Shown here: piece after piece, positions 30,275-38,369 of the stretch
How the letters are laid out: every line of letters starts with the position of its first letter
Numbering within the stretch: the stretch's first letter is position 1
NCBI RefSeq assembly: GCF_001511835.1
Contig: NZ_LN997848.1
Span: forward strand, 558,001-622,000
Length of the DNA: 64,000 bases
Origin: Magnetospirillum sp. XM-1
GTDB lineage: Bacteria; Pseudomonadota; Alphaproteobacteria; Rhodospirillales; Magnetospirillaceae
Direction: 5' to 3'
Translations under genes and position numbers: made by a program
Notes under the pieces: model-generated
Database searches by the model: none
What the model saw: only the letters and a program-made list of their open reading frames with translations
Told to the model about the DNA's origin: nothing

Positions 30275-30709
30275 CTACCTCTGGCCCCTGAGATAGATGC
30301 CGTTGTGGTTGAGCCAGTAGGGCTTCAGCTTCAGGTCGCTCTGGACGATGTGGACGGTGATCCATTCCTTGGCCAGCATCGCCAGTTCGCGGACCAGCAA
30401 GGTGCAGTCGCTTCGCGCGTCCAGCTCGTCGTACTGCTCCTTCATCACCTCGACCTTTTCCAGCAGGGCGGCATGTTCCCGGTGGTGCGGCTCGGTGAAG
30501 GGGAACGAGCATTCGCGCTGGATCTTCTCCTCGCGGCTGAAGGCGGTGCTGGTTTCCTCGTAAAGGCCGGTCAGGAACAGGCCCAGGGCGATGTGGGGCC
30601 CGCTGGTGCCCAGCGCCCGCTCGAAATCGTTTATTCGCCCGATCACGTGTTTGCGGGCGTGATCGATGTCGGGCTGGCCGATGGCCATCGCGTCGCGCCA
30701 GATCAGCAT
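30275..30709 (-). CDS. hemerythrin-like protein with altered metal ligands
   Basis: 144 residues, four-helix pattern of bacteriohemerythrins. The N-terminal Trp and IDHARKHVIGRIND, the middle TAFSREEKIQRECSFPFTEPHHREH, and the final EWITVHIVQSD align with family helices. The His expected before F-x-x-E-E reads Ala here, and the first-helix His is displaced to HARKH, so a normal di-iron O2 site is doubtful. The HHREH and HIVQSD ligands remain. Hemerythrin-like proteins are numerous in magnetotactic Rhodospirillales. Confidence 0.7.
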   Translation of the reverse strand: MLIWRDAMAIGQPDIDHARKHVIGRINDFERALGTSGPHIALGLFLTGLYEETSTAFSREEKIQRECSFPFTEPHHREHAALLEKVEVMKEQYDELDARSDCTLLVRELAMLAKEWITVHIVQSDLKLKPYWLNHNGIYLRGQR

Positions 30710-31048
30710 GGCGGCCTCGCATCCCTATTGCGCATGTATGTATTGTTACGCAGAGGCCGGCGCAGGTCCAGCGGCGGCTGGTGACGAATTCTGCCGATGA
30801 AAAATTCGTGTTGACAATATTCCCATTAGCCGGTATATAAATTCCCATCAACACCCGAACTGCGTCTACGGCAGGGGTGTCGAACCAGATTTCTTCTCTT
30901 CTTCATCCGGGGACAACCGGGCCGCTCGGCCCGGCCCGCCGGATTGTCCGGCACCGCTTTCGACGGCGCCCGGCCGCCGGCGCGCCCGGCCGGGCAGAAC
31001 CGACGGGGCCCAAGGCCATCGCCACACAACCTCGCAGAGGAACAAAAC
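30710..31048. other. 339-bp gap holding the phage-block promoter
   Basis: Lower in GC on its left half. Contains the promoter at 30811-30839 and a 210-bp leader before the capsid gene that includes a GC-rich stretch with inverted arms (GGGCCGCTCGGCCC). No supported gene. Confidence 0.55.
30811..30839 (+). promoter_or_regulatory. consensus-like sigma70 promoter ahead of the capsid gene
   Basis: TTGACA (30811-30816), exactly 17 bp, then TATATA (30834-30839), in an AT-rich island. It points into the T7-like block. True T7 phages use their own polymerase for these genes, so a host-type promoter here suggests transcription by the cell's RNA polymerase. Confidence 0.75.
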
Positions 31049-31867
31049 ATGTCCACGAGCATCGTCAACGCCTACTCGACGCAGTACGGCCACGAGGTCC
31101 ATTCCGCCTACCAGCGCATGGGCACCAAGCTGCGCAACACCGTGCGCGTGCGCAACAACGTCAAGGGCGCCATCGCCGTCTTCCAGAAGGTCGGCAAGGG
31201 CACCGCCAGCACCAAGGCCCGCCACGGCAAGGTGCCGGTGATGAACATCGACCACTCGTCCGTCGAATGCCAGCTGTTCGACTATTACGCCGGCGACTGG
31301 CTGGACAAGCTGGACGAACTGAAGGTCGAGCACGACGAGCGCGCCGTGCTGGTCAACGCCGGCGCCTACGCGCTGGGCCGCAAGACCGACGAGCTGATCA
31401 TCGCCGAGCTGGACAAGTCGGCCAATTACGCCCTGGACGGCACCACCGGCCTGACCCGGGACAAGGTGCTGGAAGCCTTCGAGATGCTGGGCGACGCCGA
31501 AGTCCCCGACGACGGCGAGCGCTATGCCATCGTCGGCTGGAAGCAGTGGTCCGAGCTGATGGGCATCGAGGAATTCTCCAGCACCGACTATGTCGGTTCC
31601 GCCGACCTGCCCTGGAAGGGCACCCAGGCCAAGAAGTGGCTGGGCACCACCTGGATGCCGCATTCGGGTCTGACCAAGTCGTCGGGCGTGCGCTACTGCT
31701 ACTGGTACCACAAATCGGCAATCGGCCATGCCTGCGGCGCCGAGGTCAAGTCGGAGATCACCTACCAGGGCGATCGCGCCGCCTGGTTCGTCAACAACTT
31801 CATGAGCCAGGGCGCCGCGCTGGTCGATTCCACCGGCGTCGTCTCGCTGCGCTGCCTCGAATCCTAA
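31049..31867 (+). CDS. phage major capsid protein
   Basis: 272 residues. Similar in style to podovirus capsid proteins of the Phage_capsid_2 group: an N-terminal HSAYQRMGTKLRNTVRVRNNV segment, a central helical spine, and C-terminal beta-rich part with SEITYQGDRAAWFVNN, where the final domain packs. Position before tail tube genes agrees with T7 gene 10. ATG at 31049 follows AGAGGA. No scaffold or protease gene precedes it, which is unusual. Confidence 0.82.
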   Translation: MSTSIVNAYSTQYGHEVHSAYQRMGTKLRNTVRVRNNVKGAIAVFQKVGKGTASTKARHGKVPVMNIDHSSVECQLFDYYAGDWLDKLDELKVEHDERAVLVNAGAYALGRKTDELIIAELDKSANYALDGTTGLTRDKVLEAFEMLGDAEVPDDGERYAIVGWKQWSELMGIEEFSSTDYVGSADLPWKGTQAKKWLGTTWMPHSGLTKSSGVRYCYWYHKSAIGHACGAEVKSEITYQGDRAAWFVNNFMSQGAALVDSTGVVSLRCLES

Positions 31868-31880
31868 GGGAGCTTCCATC

Positions 31881-32150
31881 ATGGCCTATCAGTCCAAGGA
31901 CCTGTCGGTCCTGGCCTATGCCAACGGCTTCACGCTGTGGCACTACACCACCGCCGACACCGCCAACACGGTCGACACCAGCGGCTATTTCAACGCCGCC
32001 TCGACCATGCTGCGCGTCGGCGACATCGTCGTCGCCAACGTGGACACCGCCGGCACCATGAAGGCCGGCCTGTTCCTGGTCTCCGCCAATACCGGCGGCG
32101 TGGTCGACGTCAACGACCTGACCCAGATCGGCGGCGCGGATACGCGCTAG
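31881..32150 (+). CDS. small virion protein (head decoration or head-tail candidate)
   Basis: 89 residues, mostly beta-strand forming, 13 bp after the capsid gene and preceded by AGGGAG. The Gly/Thr/Val-rich pattern with ANVDTAGTMKAGLFLVSA looks like a small structural protein. Its location right after the capsid gene suggests decoration or head completion; there is no motif to prove it. Confidence 0.6.
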   Translation: MAYQSKDLSVLAYANGFTLWHYTTADTANTVDTSGYFNAASTMLRVGDIVVANVDTAGTMKAGLFLVSANTGGVVDVNDLTQIGGADTR

Positions 32151-32583
32151 CCGGTCTATTCGCCCTCAATCGCCGGGCGCCGCCTCCGGCGGCTTGGCTC
32201 TCGCGGCATAAGCCGCGGCGCGCCTTGCGCTTGCCGTCTCGCCCGCGGACCGGTTCCCGGTTCGCGGACGAGACGGAACCCTCTCCCCCGGAGGAATCCG
32301 GGGGAGGCCCTTCTTGGCAATTCACAATTCCGGCCCTGGCGCTCCGGCGGGTTTTCCCTTCCCCCCGCCGTGTCAGCCGCCGGCCGCCGCCCCGCCCCCG
32401 CGCGATCCTCTCACGCAGCGGGGGCGGGGCTTGGAGTTAGCGGGGCTCCCGCCCCGGCCCCGGCTGGAGGCGGTGCCTCCAGACCACCCTTGGTTTTGAA
32501 AATGAAGGGGGTTTGGGGCATCGCCCCAAATGGATCCGGGCGATAGCCCGTCATTCAAGACACACATTCCAGGAGAACCCGCC
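32151..32583. other. 433-bp non-coding, hairpin-rich spacer inside the virion block
   Basis: Contains at least three strong stems: CTCCCCCGGA/TCCGGGGGAG near 32283-32306, GCCCCGCCCCCGC/GCGGGGGCGGGGC spanning about 32391-32431, and the family C repeat copy at 32442-32553. No coding frame is convincing. It interrupts an otherwise tight gene block at the capsid/tail boundary. Confidence 0.7.
32442..32553. repeat. dispersed multi-hairpin repeat, family C, copy 2
   Basis: Same order as copy 1 (13330-13445): GGGGCTCCCGCCCC, TGGAGGCGGTGCCTCCA, TTTGGGGCATCGCCCCAAA and CGGGCGATAGCCCG. The 19-bp third palindrome is identical in both. Confidence 0.85.
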
Positions 32584-33153
32584 ATGGCCCTGTCCGCCAT
32601 CGCCTTGTGCTCGCGCGCCCTGATCCGCCTGGGCGCCGCCCCCATCGCCGGCTTCGACGACGGCTCGGCCGAATCGGAAGTGGCCGCCAACCTCTATCCC
32701 CCCTTGCGCGACGGGGCGCTGTCGTCCCATCCGTGGAGCTTCGCCACCGGCCAGGCGACCCTGGCCCGCCTGGCCGGCGAGCCGCTCGCCGATTTCGCCC
32801 ATGCCTACCAGCTGCCCACCGACTTCCTGCGGGTGCTGTCGGCCGGGCCCAGCGGCAGGGGCTCGGGCCTGGTGTTCCGCATCAGCGGCTCGCGCCTTCT
32901 GTGCGATGCCGACGAGGTGGTGCTGACCTATGTCTACCGCCCGGACGAAGCGGCCTTTCCGCCCTATTTTGACCAGATGCTGATGGCGCGGCTCACCGCC
33001 GAGTTCTGCATTCCGCTCACCGAGAGCACCACACGGGCGCAGTTCCTGTTCCGCCTGGCCGAGGACGAGTTCCGCCGTGCCAAGCTGATCGACGCCCAGA
33101 GCCACACGCCGTCGGCCATCACCGACTTTCCCCTGGTGGAGGTGCGGTCATGA
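32584..33153 (+). CDS. tail tubular protein A (T7 gp11-like)
   Basis: 189 residues. The opening LSAIALCSRALIRLGAAPIAGFDDGSAESEVAANLYPPLRDGALSSHPWSFA is the well-conserved N-terminal pattern of T7-like tail tube A, which forms the ring joining portal to tail tube B. ATG at 32584 follows AGGAGAA. It overlaps the next gene by 4 bp. Confidence 0.88.
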   Translation: MALSAIALCSRALIRLGAAPIAGFDDGSAESEVAANLYPPLRDGALSSHPWSFATGQATLARLAGEPLADFAHAYQLPTDFLRVLSAGPSGRGSGLVFRISGSRLLCDADEVVLTYVYRPDEAAFPPYFDQMLMARLTAEFCIPLTESTTRAQFLFRLAEDEFRRAKLIDAQSHTPSAITDFPLVEVRS

Positions 33154-35054
33154 GCGGCCTGCCCATCTTCACCAAGACCAGCTTCACCGCCGGCGAGGTC
33201 GATGTGGATCTGGCCGGGCGCGGCGACCTGGCGCTCTACGCCAACGGGGCGCGGGTTCTACGCAACGTGGTGGTGGCCCCCATCGGCGGGGTCCGTCGCC
33301 GGGCCGGGCTGCGCCACGTGGCCACGGCCCGGGGGCCGGGGCGGCTGGTCGCCTTCGAGTTCAACACCGAGCAGACCTACCTGCTGGCCCTGTCCGACGG
33401 CTGGCTGGACATCTATGCCGAGGGCGAGAAGGTGGCCGAGCTGGCCACGCCGTGGAATGCCGCCCAGGTCGCCCAGCTGAACTGGACCCAAAGCGCCGAC
33501 ACATTGCTGGTGGTCCATCCCGACGTGGCGCCGCGCAAGATCACCCGCACCGGGGTGGATACCTGGACCATGGCCGAGTGGAGCTATTTCGAGGAGAACG
33601 GCGTCCTGTTCGTTCCCTCCCACAAATTCGCCGAGGACGGGGTGACGCTGGCCCCCAATGGCACCAGCGGCTCCATCACCCTGTCGGCGTCCGCCCCGGT
33701 GTTCCAGGCGGCCCATGTGGGCTTGCGCTTCCGGGTGGGGGGCAAGCAGGTGCTGATCACGTCGGTTTCGTCGCCCACCCAAGCCAATGCCGAGGTCAAG
33801 CAAACCCTGTCCGGCACGGCGGCCACCAAGGATTGGGAGGAACCGTCCTTTTCCTCGCTGCGCGGCTGGCCGGTTTCGGCCTGCTTCCACCAGGGGCGGC
33901 TGGCCATCGGCGGCTCGCGCGATCTGCCCAACCGTCTGTGGCTGTCCAAGTCCATGGACCTGTTCAACTTCGACTTAGGGACCGGTCTGGACGACGAGGC
34001 GATCGAACTCAGCCTGCTGTCCACCCAGGTGGACGCCATCCGGGCGGTGTTCTCGGGTCGCCACCTGCAGGTGTTCACCTCGGGAGCGGAATGGATGGTG
34101 GTGGGCGCGCCGCTCACGCCGACCAAGATCCAGCTCAACCGCCAGACCCGGGTGGGCTCGCCGGTAGAGCGCAGCGTCCCCCCCCGGGACGTGGACGGGG
34201 CCACCCATTTCATCTCGCGCAACGGCCGCGACCTGCGCGAGTTCCTGTTCGCCGACGTGGACCAGGCCTATCAGGCCAACGACCTCGCCATGGTCGCCAA
34301 GCACGTCATGAACGATCCGGTGGACCAGGATTACGACGCGGGCCGCCGCCTGTTCCATGTGGTCATGGCGGACGGAACCATGGCGACGCTCACCGTCTAC
34401 CGCGCCGAGAAGGTGACGGCCTGGACGGTGTTCGAGACCCAGGGCGCCTTCAAGTCGGTGGCGGCGGTGGACGGCGACACCTATGTGCTGGTTCAGCGCG
34501 ACGGCGGCCATTTCATCGAGTGCTTCGACGAGACCCTCAACCTCGACGCCGCCCTGGCGGGAAGCCGCGAGACGCCGTCTGCCGTCTGGAACGGTCTTGG
34601 GCATCTGGACGGACGGAGCGTGCGGGTGCTGATGGACGGAACCACCGTCGCCGAGGTGATGGTGGTGGATGGAGAGATCACCCTGCCGGTGGCCGCGACC
34701 ACCATCGAGGCCGGCCTGGCCTATGCCCACCGCATCGAGCCCTTGCCGCCCCAGGCCGCTTCCGGACAGCCCATGGCGACGGGCCGTGCCGTCCGGCTGG
34801 TCCAGGCCTGCTTCCGGGTGCTGGAGACCAAGGCGCTGTTCATCGACACCGGGCGCGGCGCCACCCCGATACCGTTCCGGCGGCGGGGAGCCGACCGCTT
34901 CGCCACCCGCCCGCCGGCCTTTTCCGGCGACGTCAAGGTCCGGGCCATCGGCTGGACCCGCGACGTCATGCAGCCCCTGTGGCGCATCGAGCAGGACCTG
35001 CCGCTGCCCTGCACCGTCATCTCGGTCTCCACCGAGATCAAGGGGGCCGAATAA
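33150..35054 (+). CDS. tail tubular protein B (T7 gp12-like)
   Basis: 634 residues, rich in beta-structure, beginning LPIFTKTSFTAGEVDVDLAGRGDLALYANGARVLRNVVVAPIGGVRRRAG, the typical opening of phage tail nozzle proteins of this class. In T7, gp12 forms the nozzle below gp11. Length is a little under T7 gp12. It directly overlaps the gp11-like gene and is followed 118 bp later by the tail fibre. Confidence 0.85.
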   Translation: MSGLPIFTKTSFTAGEVDVDLAGRGDLALYANGARVLRNVVVAPIGGVRRRAGLRHVATARGPGRLVAFEFNTEQTYLLALSDGWLDIYAEGEKVAELATPWNAAQVAQLNWTQSADTLLVVHPDVAPRKITRTGVDTWTMAEWSYFEENGVLFVPSHKFAEDGVTLAPNGTSGSITLSASAPVFQAAHVGLRFRVGGKQVLITSVSSPTQANAEVKQTLSGTAATKDWEEPSFSSLRGWPVSACFHQGRLAIGGSRDLPNRLWLSKSMDLFNFDLGTGLDDEAIELSLLSTQVDAIRAVFSGRHLQVFTSGAEWMVVGAPLTPTKIQLNRQTRVGSPVERSVPPRDVDGATHFISRNGRDLREFLFADVDQAYQANDLAMVAKHVMNDPVDQDYDAGRRLFHVVMADGTMATLTVYRAEKVTAWTVFETQGAFKSVAAVDGDTYVLVQRDGGHFIECFDETLNLDAALAGSRETPSAVWNGLGHLDGRSVRVLMDGTTVAEVMVVDGEITLPVAATTIEAGLAYAHRIEPLPPQAASGQPMATGRAVRLVQACFRVLETKALFIDTGRGATPIPFRRRGADRFATRPPAFSGDVKVRAIGWTRDVMQPLWRIEQDLPLPCTVISVSTEIKGAE

Positions 35055-35172
35055 GTTACCTGTTTGTCCCTCGCGCCGGGCGCGGCCTTCCGGCCGCTTG
35101 GCCGCCGCCTCAATGGCGGCTGATCGTGCTGTGCGCCAGATCTGGCGCACAGTACTCCAAGGAGAACATAAC

Positions 35173-36396
35173 ATGATCAGTCAAACTCTCGTGCCGCGCG
35201 TCCAGTTCGTCGCCAACGGCGTCCAGGCGGCGTTCGGCTTTCCTTTTCCCGTCTATGAACCCGGTGACATGGAGGTTTGGGTCGACCAGAGTCTTCAGCC
35301 GGCCGAGGCCTACGCCATCTCCGGCGTGGGGGTGGCGGTGGGGGGAACCGTGATCTTCACCGTGCCGCCGCCGGCTTCGTCCCAGGTGACGCTGCGCCGC
35401 CGCATGGCGATCAACCGGATGCCGGAATTTCCCGACACCTCGGTTCAGGCCAAGCCGCTGAATCAGGAGTTCGGCTACCACGTGGCGGCGTTGCAGCAGG
35501 TCGCCGACGAGGCCGGGCTGGCGGTGAAGCGTTCGTTTCGCAGCCTGTCCACCGCCGACCTGACCCTGCCCGAACCATCCGCCGGCCGCGCCATCCGCTG
35601 GAACGATGCCGGCGACGGCCTGGCCAACAGCGCCGTCGAGGTGGATGCCGTTCTGGCCTTGGCCACGGCCAAGGCGGAGGCCGCCGCCGCCAGCCAGGTT
35701 TCAGCGTCGTCGGCCGCCGCCGGCGCGGTGACGGCACGCGACATCTGCGACGCCGACGTGGTGGTGACCGGCGCCGACCGGACCGCCGTGGCCGCCGACA
35801 GGGTCGGTGTGGCGGCGGACCGGATCGCGGTGCAGGCCGACCGCCTGGCCGCCGATGCCGCCGCCGCCGCCGCCGCCCTGTCGCAAGGCGCCGCCCAGGC
35901 CAGCGAGGCCGTCGCTCTTCAGGCGGCGGCAGATGCGGCGGCCTCCCAGTCCAGTGCCGCCGCCGCCGCCGCTACCGCCCAGGCGGCGGCCGGCGCCGCC
36001 GTGACCAGCCAGGCCTCGGCCCATGCCTCGGAACTGAGCGCCTCGGGCTCGGCCAGCGCGGCGGCGGCCTCGGCGGCACTGGCCCAGGCGGCGGCGGGCG
36101 TCCACACCTTCAGCACCGTCGCGGTGGCGGGGCAGGGGAGCCTGTCTGCCGACCAGACCGGCGACACCCTGATCCTGGTGGCGGGCGCGAACATGGCGAT
36201 CAGCACCGACCCCGCCGGCGATAGCCTCACCCTGTCGGTGACGGGGCTGGCGAACGTGGCCACCAGCGGCGCCTATGCCGACCTGTCGGGCAAGCCCGCC
36301 CTCGGCAGCGCCGCCGCGCTCGCCGCCGGCAATGCCGGCGCCAACCTTCCCAACGTCGCCGCCCTGCACGCCATGGCGGCGGCGCTCAGCCATTAA
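35173..36396 (+). CDS. tail fibre protein with T7 gp17-like N-terminus
   Basis: 407 residues. The first 130 residues (VQFVANGVQAAFGFPFPVYEPGDMEVWVD... VTLRRRMAINRMPEFPDTS) match the virion-attachment domain of T7-type fibres. A long Ala-rich coiled region with heptad-like AADRxAVAADR repeats follows, then a short beta part with LSGKPALGSAAAL. The C-terminal receptor part is short, so binding may reside in the next genes. ATG at 35173 follows GGAGAA. Confidence 0.82.
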   Translation: MISQTLVPRVQFVANGVQAAFGFPFPVYEPGDMEVWVDQSLQPAEAYAISGVGVAVGGTVIFTVPPPASSQVTLRRRMAINRMPEFPDTSVQAKPLNQEFGYHVAALQQVADEAGLAVKRSFRSLSTADLTLPEPSAGRAIRWNDAGDGLANSAVEVDAVLALATAKAEAAAASQVSASSAAAGAVTARDICDADVVVTGADRTAVAADRVGVAADRIAVQADRLAADAAAAAAALSQGAAQASEAVALQAAADAAASQSSAAAAAATAQAAAGAAVTSQASAHASELSASGSASAAAASAALAQAAAGVHTFSTVAVAGQGSLSADQTGDTLILVAGANMAISTDPAGDSLTLSVTGLANVATSGAYADLSGKPALGSAAALAAGNAGANLPNVAALHAMAAALSH

Positions 36397-36407
36397 GGAG
36401 ATCAGAG

Positions 36408-36827
36408 ATGACCGTGACCAATACCGCCGCCTTCGCACAGGGCATGGCGCTGGACGCCTGCGTCTGCACGGCGGCCAAGACCACCTACAACGACGGGACC
36501 AACGCCGTCCTGCTGTCTTCCGCCGGCTCGAACGGGTCCGAATACACCCACATCGCCGCCATTCCGCGGGCCACGGTGACCGCCACCCAGGCGCAGCTCT
36601 ACGCCCATGACGGCGCCAATTACTTCCTGATCGCCACCACCCTGATGCCCGCCTACACCATGGCCCAGACCACCCTGGCGGCCGCGACGGCGTTCACCCA
36701 TATCGACGGCACCGCCATCACCGAGTTCAACCCGCTGCGCCTGCAATCGGGCTGGAAGCTTTATGCCGCCATCGGCGTGGCCCTGGCCGGCGGCGTGGTG
36801 GTCAGCGCCCAGCGCAAGGACTACTAG
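36408..36827 (+). CDS. virion-block protein, unknown function
   Basis: 139 residues with balanced, Ala/Thr-rich beta-like composition and one hydrophobic stretch near the end (LYAAIGVALAGGVVV). Preceded by AAGGAG and located between two fibre-type genes, so a fibre-tip or virion accessory protein is likely. No family recognised. Confidence 0.55.
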   Translation: MTVTNTAAFAQGMALDACVCTAAKTTYNDGTNAVLLSSAGSNGSEYTHIAAIPRATVTATQAQLYAHDGANYFLIATTLMPAYTMAQTTLAAATAFTHIDGTAITEFNPLRLQSGWKLYAAIGVALAGGVVVSAQRKDY

Positions 36828-36828
36828 C

Positions 36829-37452
36829 ATGCGGCCCCTTGGACTTCTCGGGGCGGCGTTCAGCGGCGCCCCTCCATTCGCCGGGCTGGGCGCGGGAATT
36901 CCCGATGCCACCAAGTTCCTTCGAGGAGATGGTGCATGGTCCCCGCTGGCCTCCTTTGCCAACAGCCAAATCATCACCTCCTCGGGGACATTCACCGTCC
37001 CTGCCGGAGTGACCCTGCTGGCTGTCAACGTCATCGGCGGCGGCGGCGGGTCGGGCTACACCAACGGCAGTGGCACCCCCGGAGGCAACGGCGGAAGCTC
37101 GTCCTTCGGTTCCTACGCCGTTGCTCCGGGCGGCGGCGGTGGAGCGACGTATTCGGGAAGCGGGCCGACGCTAACGGCGAGCGGCAGCGGTACGCCTCCA
37201 GCCTATGTGGTGGGGGCCGGCGTCTTTGGCATGGGTACCGGCGTCGAGGCTCCCTCCGACTGCAACAAGCCCACCACCTACGGCCAAGGGGACACTTACG
37301 CCCCGTGGAGCTCACTCATGAAGGGTAATAACGGCGCGGTCGCCATTGCCCTGATCCCCGTCACCCCCGGCCAGCAGATCACCGTAACCATCGGCGCCGG
37401 CGGTACCGGCAGCGTTGGCGGAAGCGCCGGCGCAGTCATCGTGAGGTATTAG
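36829..37452 (+). CDS. glycine-rich tail tip/fibre-like protein
   Basis: 207 residues. PDATKFLRGDGAWSPL is a common fibre motif; the remainder is a glycine-rich receptor-type domain (VIGGGGGSGY, GGNGGSSSFG, APGGGGGATY) ending in ITVTIGAGGTGSVGG, like adhesins at tips of long fibres. The gene starts 1 bp after the previous stop. Confidence 0.72.
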   Translation: MRPLGLLGAAFSGAPPFAGLGAGIPDATKFLRGDGAWSPLASFANSQIITSSGTFTVPAGVTLLAVNVIGGGGGSGYTNGSGTPGGNGGSSSFGSYAVAPGGGGGATYSGSGPTLTASGSGTPPAYVVGAGVFGMGTGVEAPSDCNKPTTYGQGDTYAPWSSLMKGNNGAVAIALIPVTPGQQITVTIGAGGTGSVGGSAGAVIVRY

Positions 37453-37454
37453 CC

Positions 37455-37802
37455 ATGATTCGCACCGCAATCATCGAAAACGGCATCGTGACCAACGTCG
37501 TGATGCACGATTCCGGCAGTGACTGGGTTGCGCCGGAAGGGGCCGCCCTTGTCGCTTCCGAGACCGCTTCGCTCGGCGATTGCTGGGATGGCAGCCAGTT
37601 CACGGCGCAGCCGCCCTCTCCCGAGCAGATCAATGCCGGGATCCGGGCGCGGCTGGCCGAGACCGACGCCAGGTCGGTGCGGTCCCTGCGCGCCATCCTG
37701 GAGGCCCAGGCCGCCGGAACCGCTCCGGAAGCCGCCGACGTCGCCATGCTGGCCGAGCTCAACGCCCAGGCCGCCCTTCTACGGGCCGCCCTCGTCACCT
37801 GA
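37455..37802 (+). CDS. small tail-fibre-associated protein
   Basis: 115 residues starting MIRTAIIENGIVTNVVMHDS, a pattern shared with phage tail fibre assembly-like or XkdW-like proteins, followed by a helical half (INAGIRARLAETDARSVRSLRAILEAQ). It lies 2 bp after the glycine-rich tip gene, so chaperone or tip accessory is likely. Confidence 0.6.
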   Translation: MIRTAIIENGIVTNVVMHDSGSDWVAPEGAALVASETASLGDCWDGSQFTAQPPSPEQINAGIRARLAETDARSVRSLRAILEAQAAGTAPEAADVAMLAELNAQAALLRAALVT

Positions 37803-37829
37803 TTCCACTTTCCCTGCAAGGGGACGACC

Positions 37830-37865
37830 AAGCCCGCCGGTCGCATGAACCGGCGGGCTTTTTCA
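37830..37865 (+). terminator. intrinsic terminator inside the virion block
   Basis: Stem AGCCCGCCGGT / ACCGGCGGGCT with loop CGCATGA, followed by TTTTC. It follows the tail-fibre-associated gene by 28 bp and precedes a micro-ORF. Confidence 0.85.
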
Positions 37866-37884
37866 TGTCCGAAAGGAAAACAGC

Positions 37885-37992
37885 ATGACCACTCACATCC
37901 GTTTGCCGTCGGCCGACGCCTTGCTCAAGTCGCGGAACCTGACCGACCTTCCCGACAAGGCGAGCGCCAGGAGCAATCCGCGCCTGACCTGA
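37885..37992 (+). CDS. 35-aa micro-ORF resembling a fibre-repeat fragment
   Basis: ATG after GAAAGGA; encodes 35 residues including LLKSRNLTDLPDKASARSN. This resembles the phage fibre repeat of the type SxNLSDLxNxATARxNLGL. Either a decayed fibre end or a tiny virion peptide. It is bracketed by two hairpins (37830-37865 and 38009-38046). Confidence 0.5.
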   Translation: MTTHIRLPSADALLKSRNLTDLPDKASARSNPRLT

Positions 37993-38008
37993 GCGCCTTC
38001 TAGGGAAT

Positions 38009-38046
38009 GCCCCCGCCGCCCATTCCCGGGCGGCGGGGGCGTATTT
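38009..38046 (+). terminator. second hairpin in the virion block
   Basis: GCCCCCGCCGCC / GGCGGCGGGGGC with loop CATTCCCG, followed by GTATTTTCTC. Terminator-like. Confidence 0.6.
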
Positions 38047-38075
38047 TCTCACCGCCCGCCAAGAGGAGGCCAACC

Positions 38076-38369
38076 ATGGCCGAGGACCTGTCCGGCCTGC
38101 GTGGACGGCTGGCCGTAACCCTGCCCGAGGATGTGGCGGCGGCGCTGGCCGGCTACGAGGACTTCACCGCCACTTCGCCGCCCACCGACGCCAAGGGCTT
38201 TGCCGCCTGGCACGCTGCGGCCAAGGCGGCGCTGGCCCATGTGGACCTGCTGGTCAAGCTGGCCCGCTGGGCCGAGGGCTCGGCCGAGCCCGATAGCGAC
38301 GACGGCTTCGAGCGCCTGCTGGAAGGCGCCCGCGCCGCCCTCGACGCCATCGACGAGGAGGAGCAATGA
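38076..38369 (+). CDS. small terminase (TerS)-position protein
   Basis: 97 residues, fully helical by composition, acidic C-terminus ending in DEEEQ. Preceded by AAGAGGAGG. It overlaps the TerL start by 4 bp, the position of T7 gene 18 (small terminase) relative to gene 19. No sequence motif proves TerS; the assignment is positional. Confidence 0.5.
   Translation: MAEDLSGLRGRLAVTLPEDVAAALAGYEDFTATSPPTDAKGFAAWHAAAKAALAHVDLLVKLARWAEGSAEPDSDDGFERLLEGARAALDAIDEEEQ

Noticed and set aside
31049..31867. Encapsulin-type nanocompartment shell instead of capsid
   Set aside because: Downstream tail tube, fibre and terminase genes make a phage capsid more likely; no cargo enzyme with a targeting tail was recognised, although a ferritin-like gene lies near.
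37455..37802. Toxin or antitoxin function for the small gene
   Set aside because: Position and N-terminal pattern fit tail-fibre accessory proteins better.
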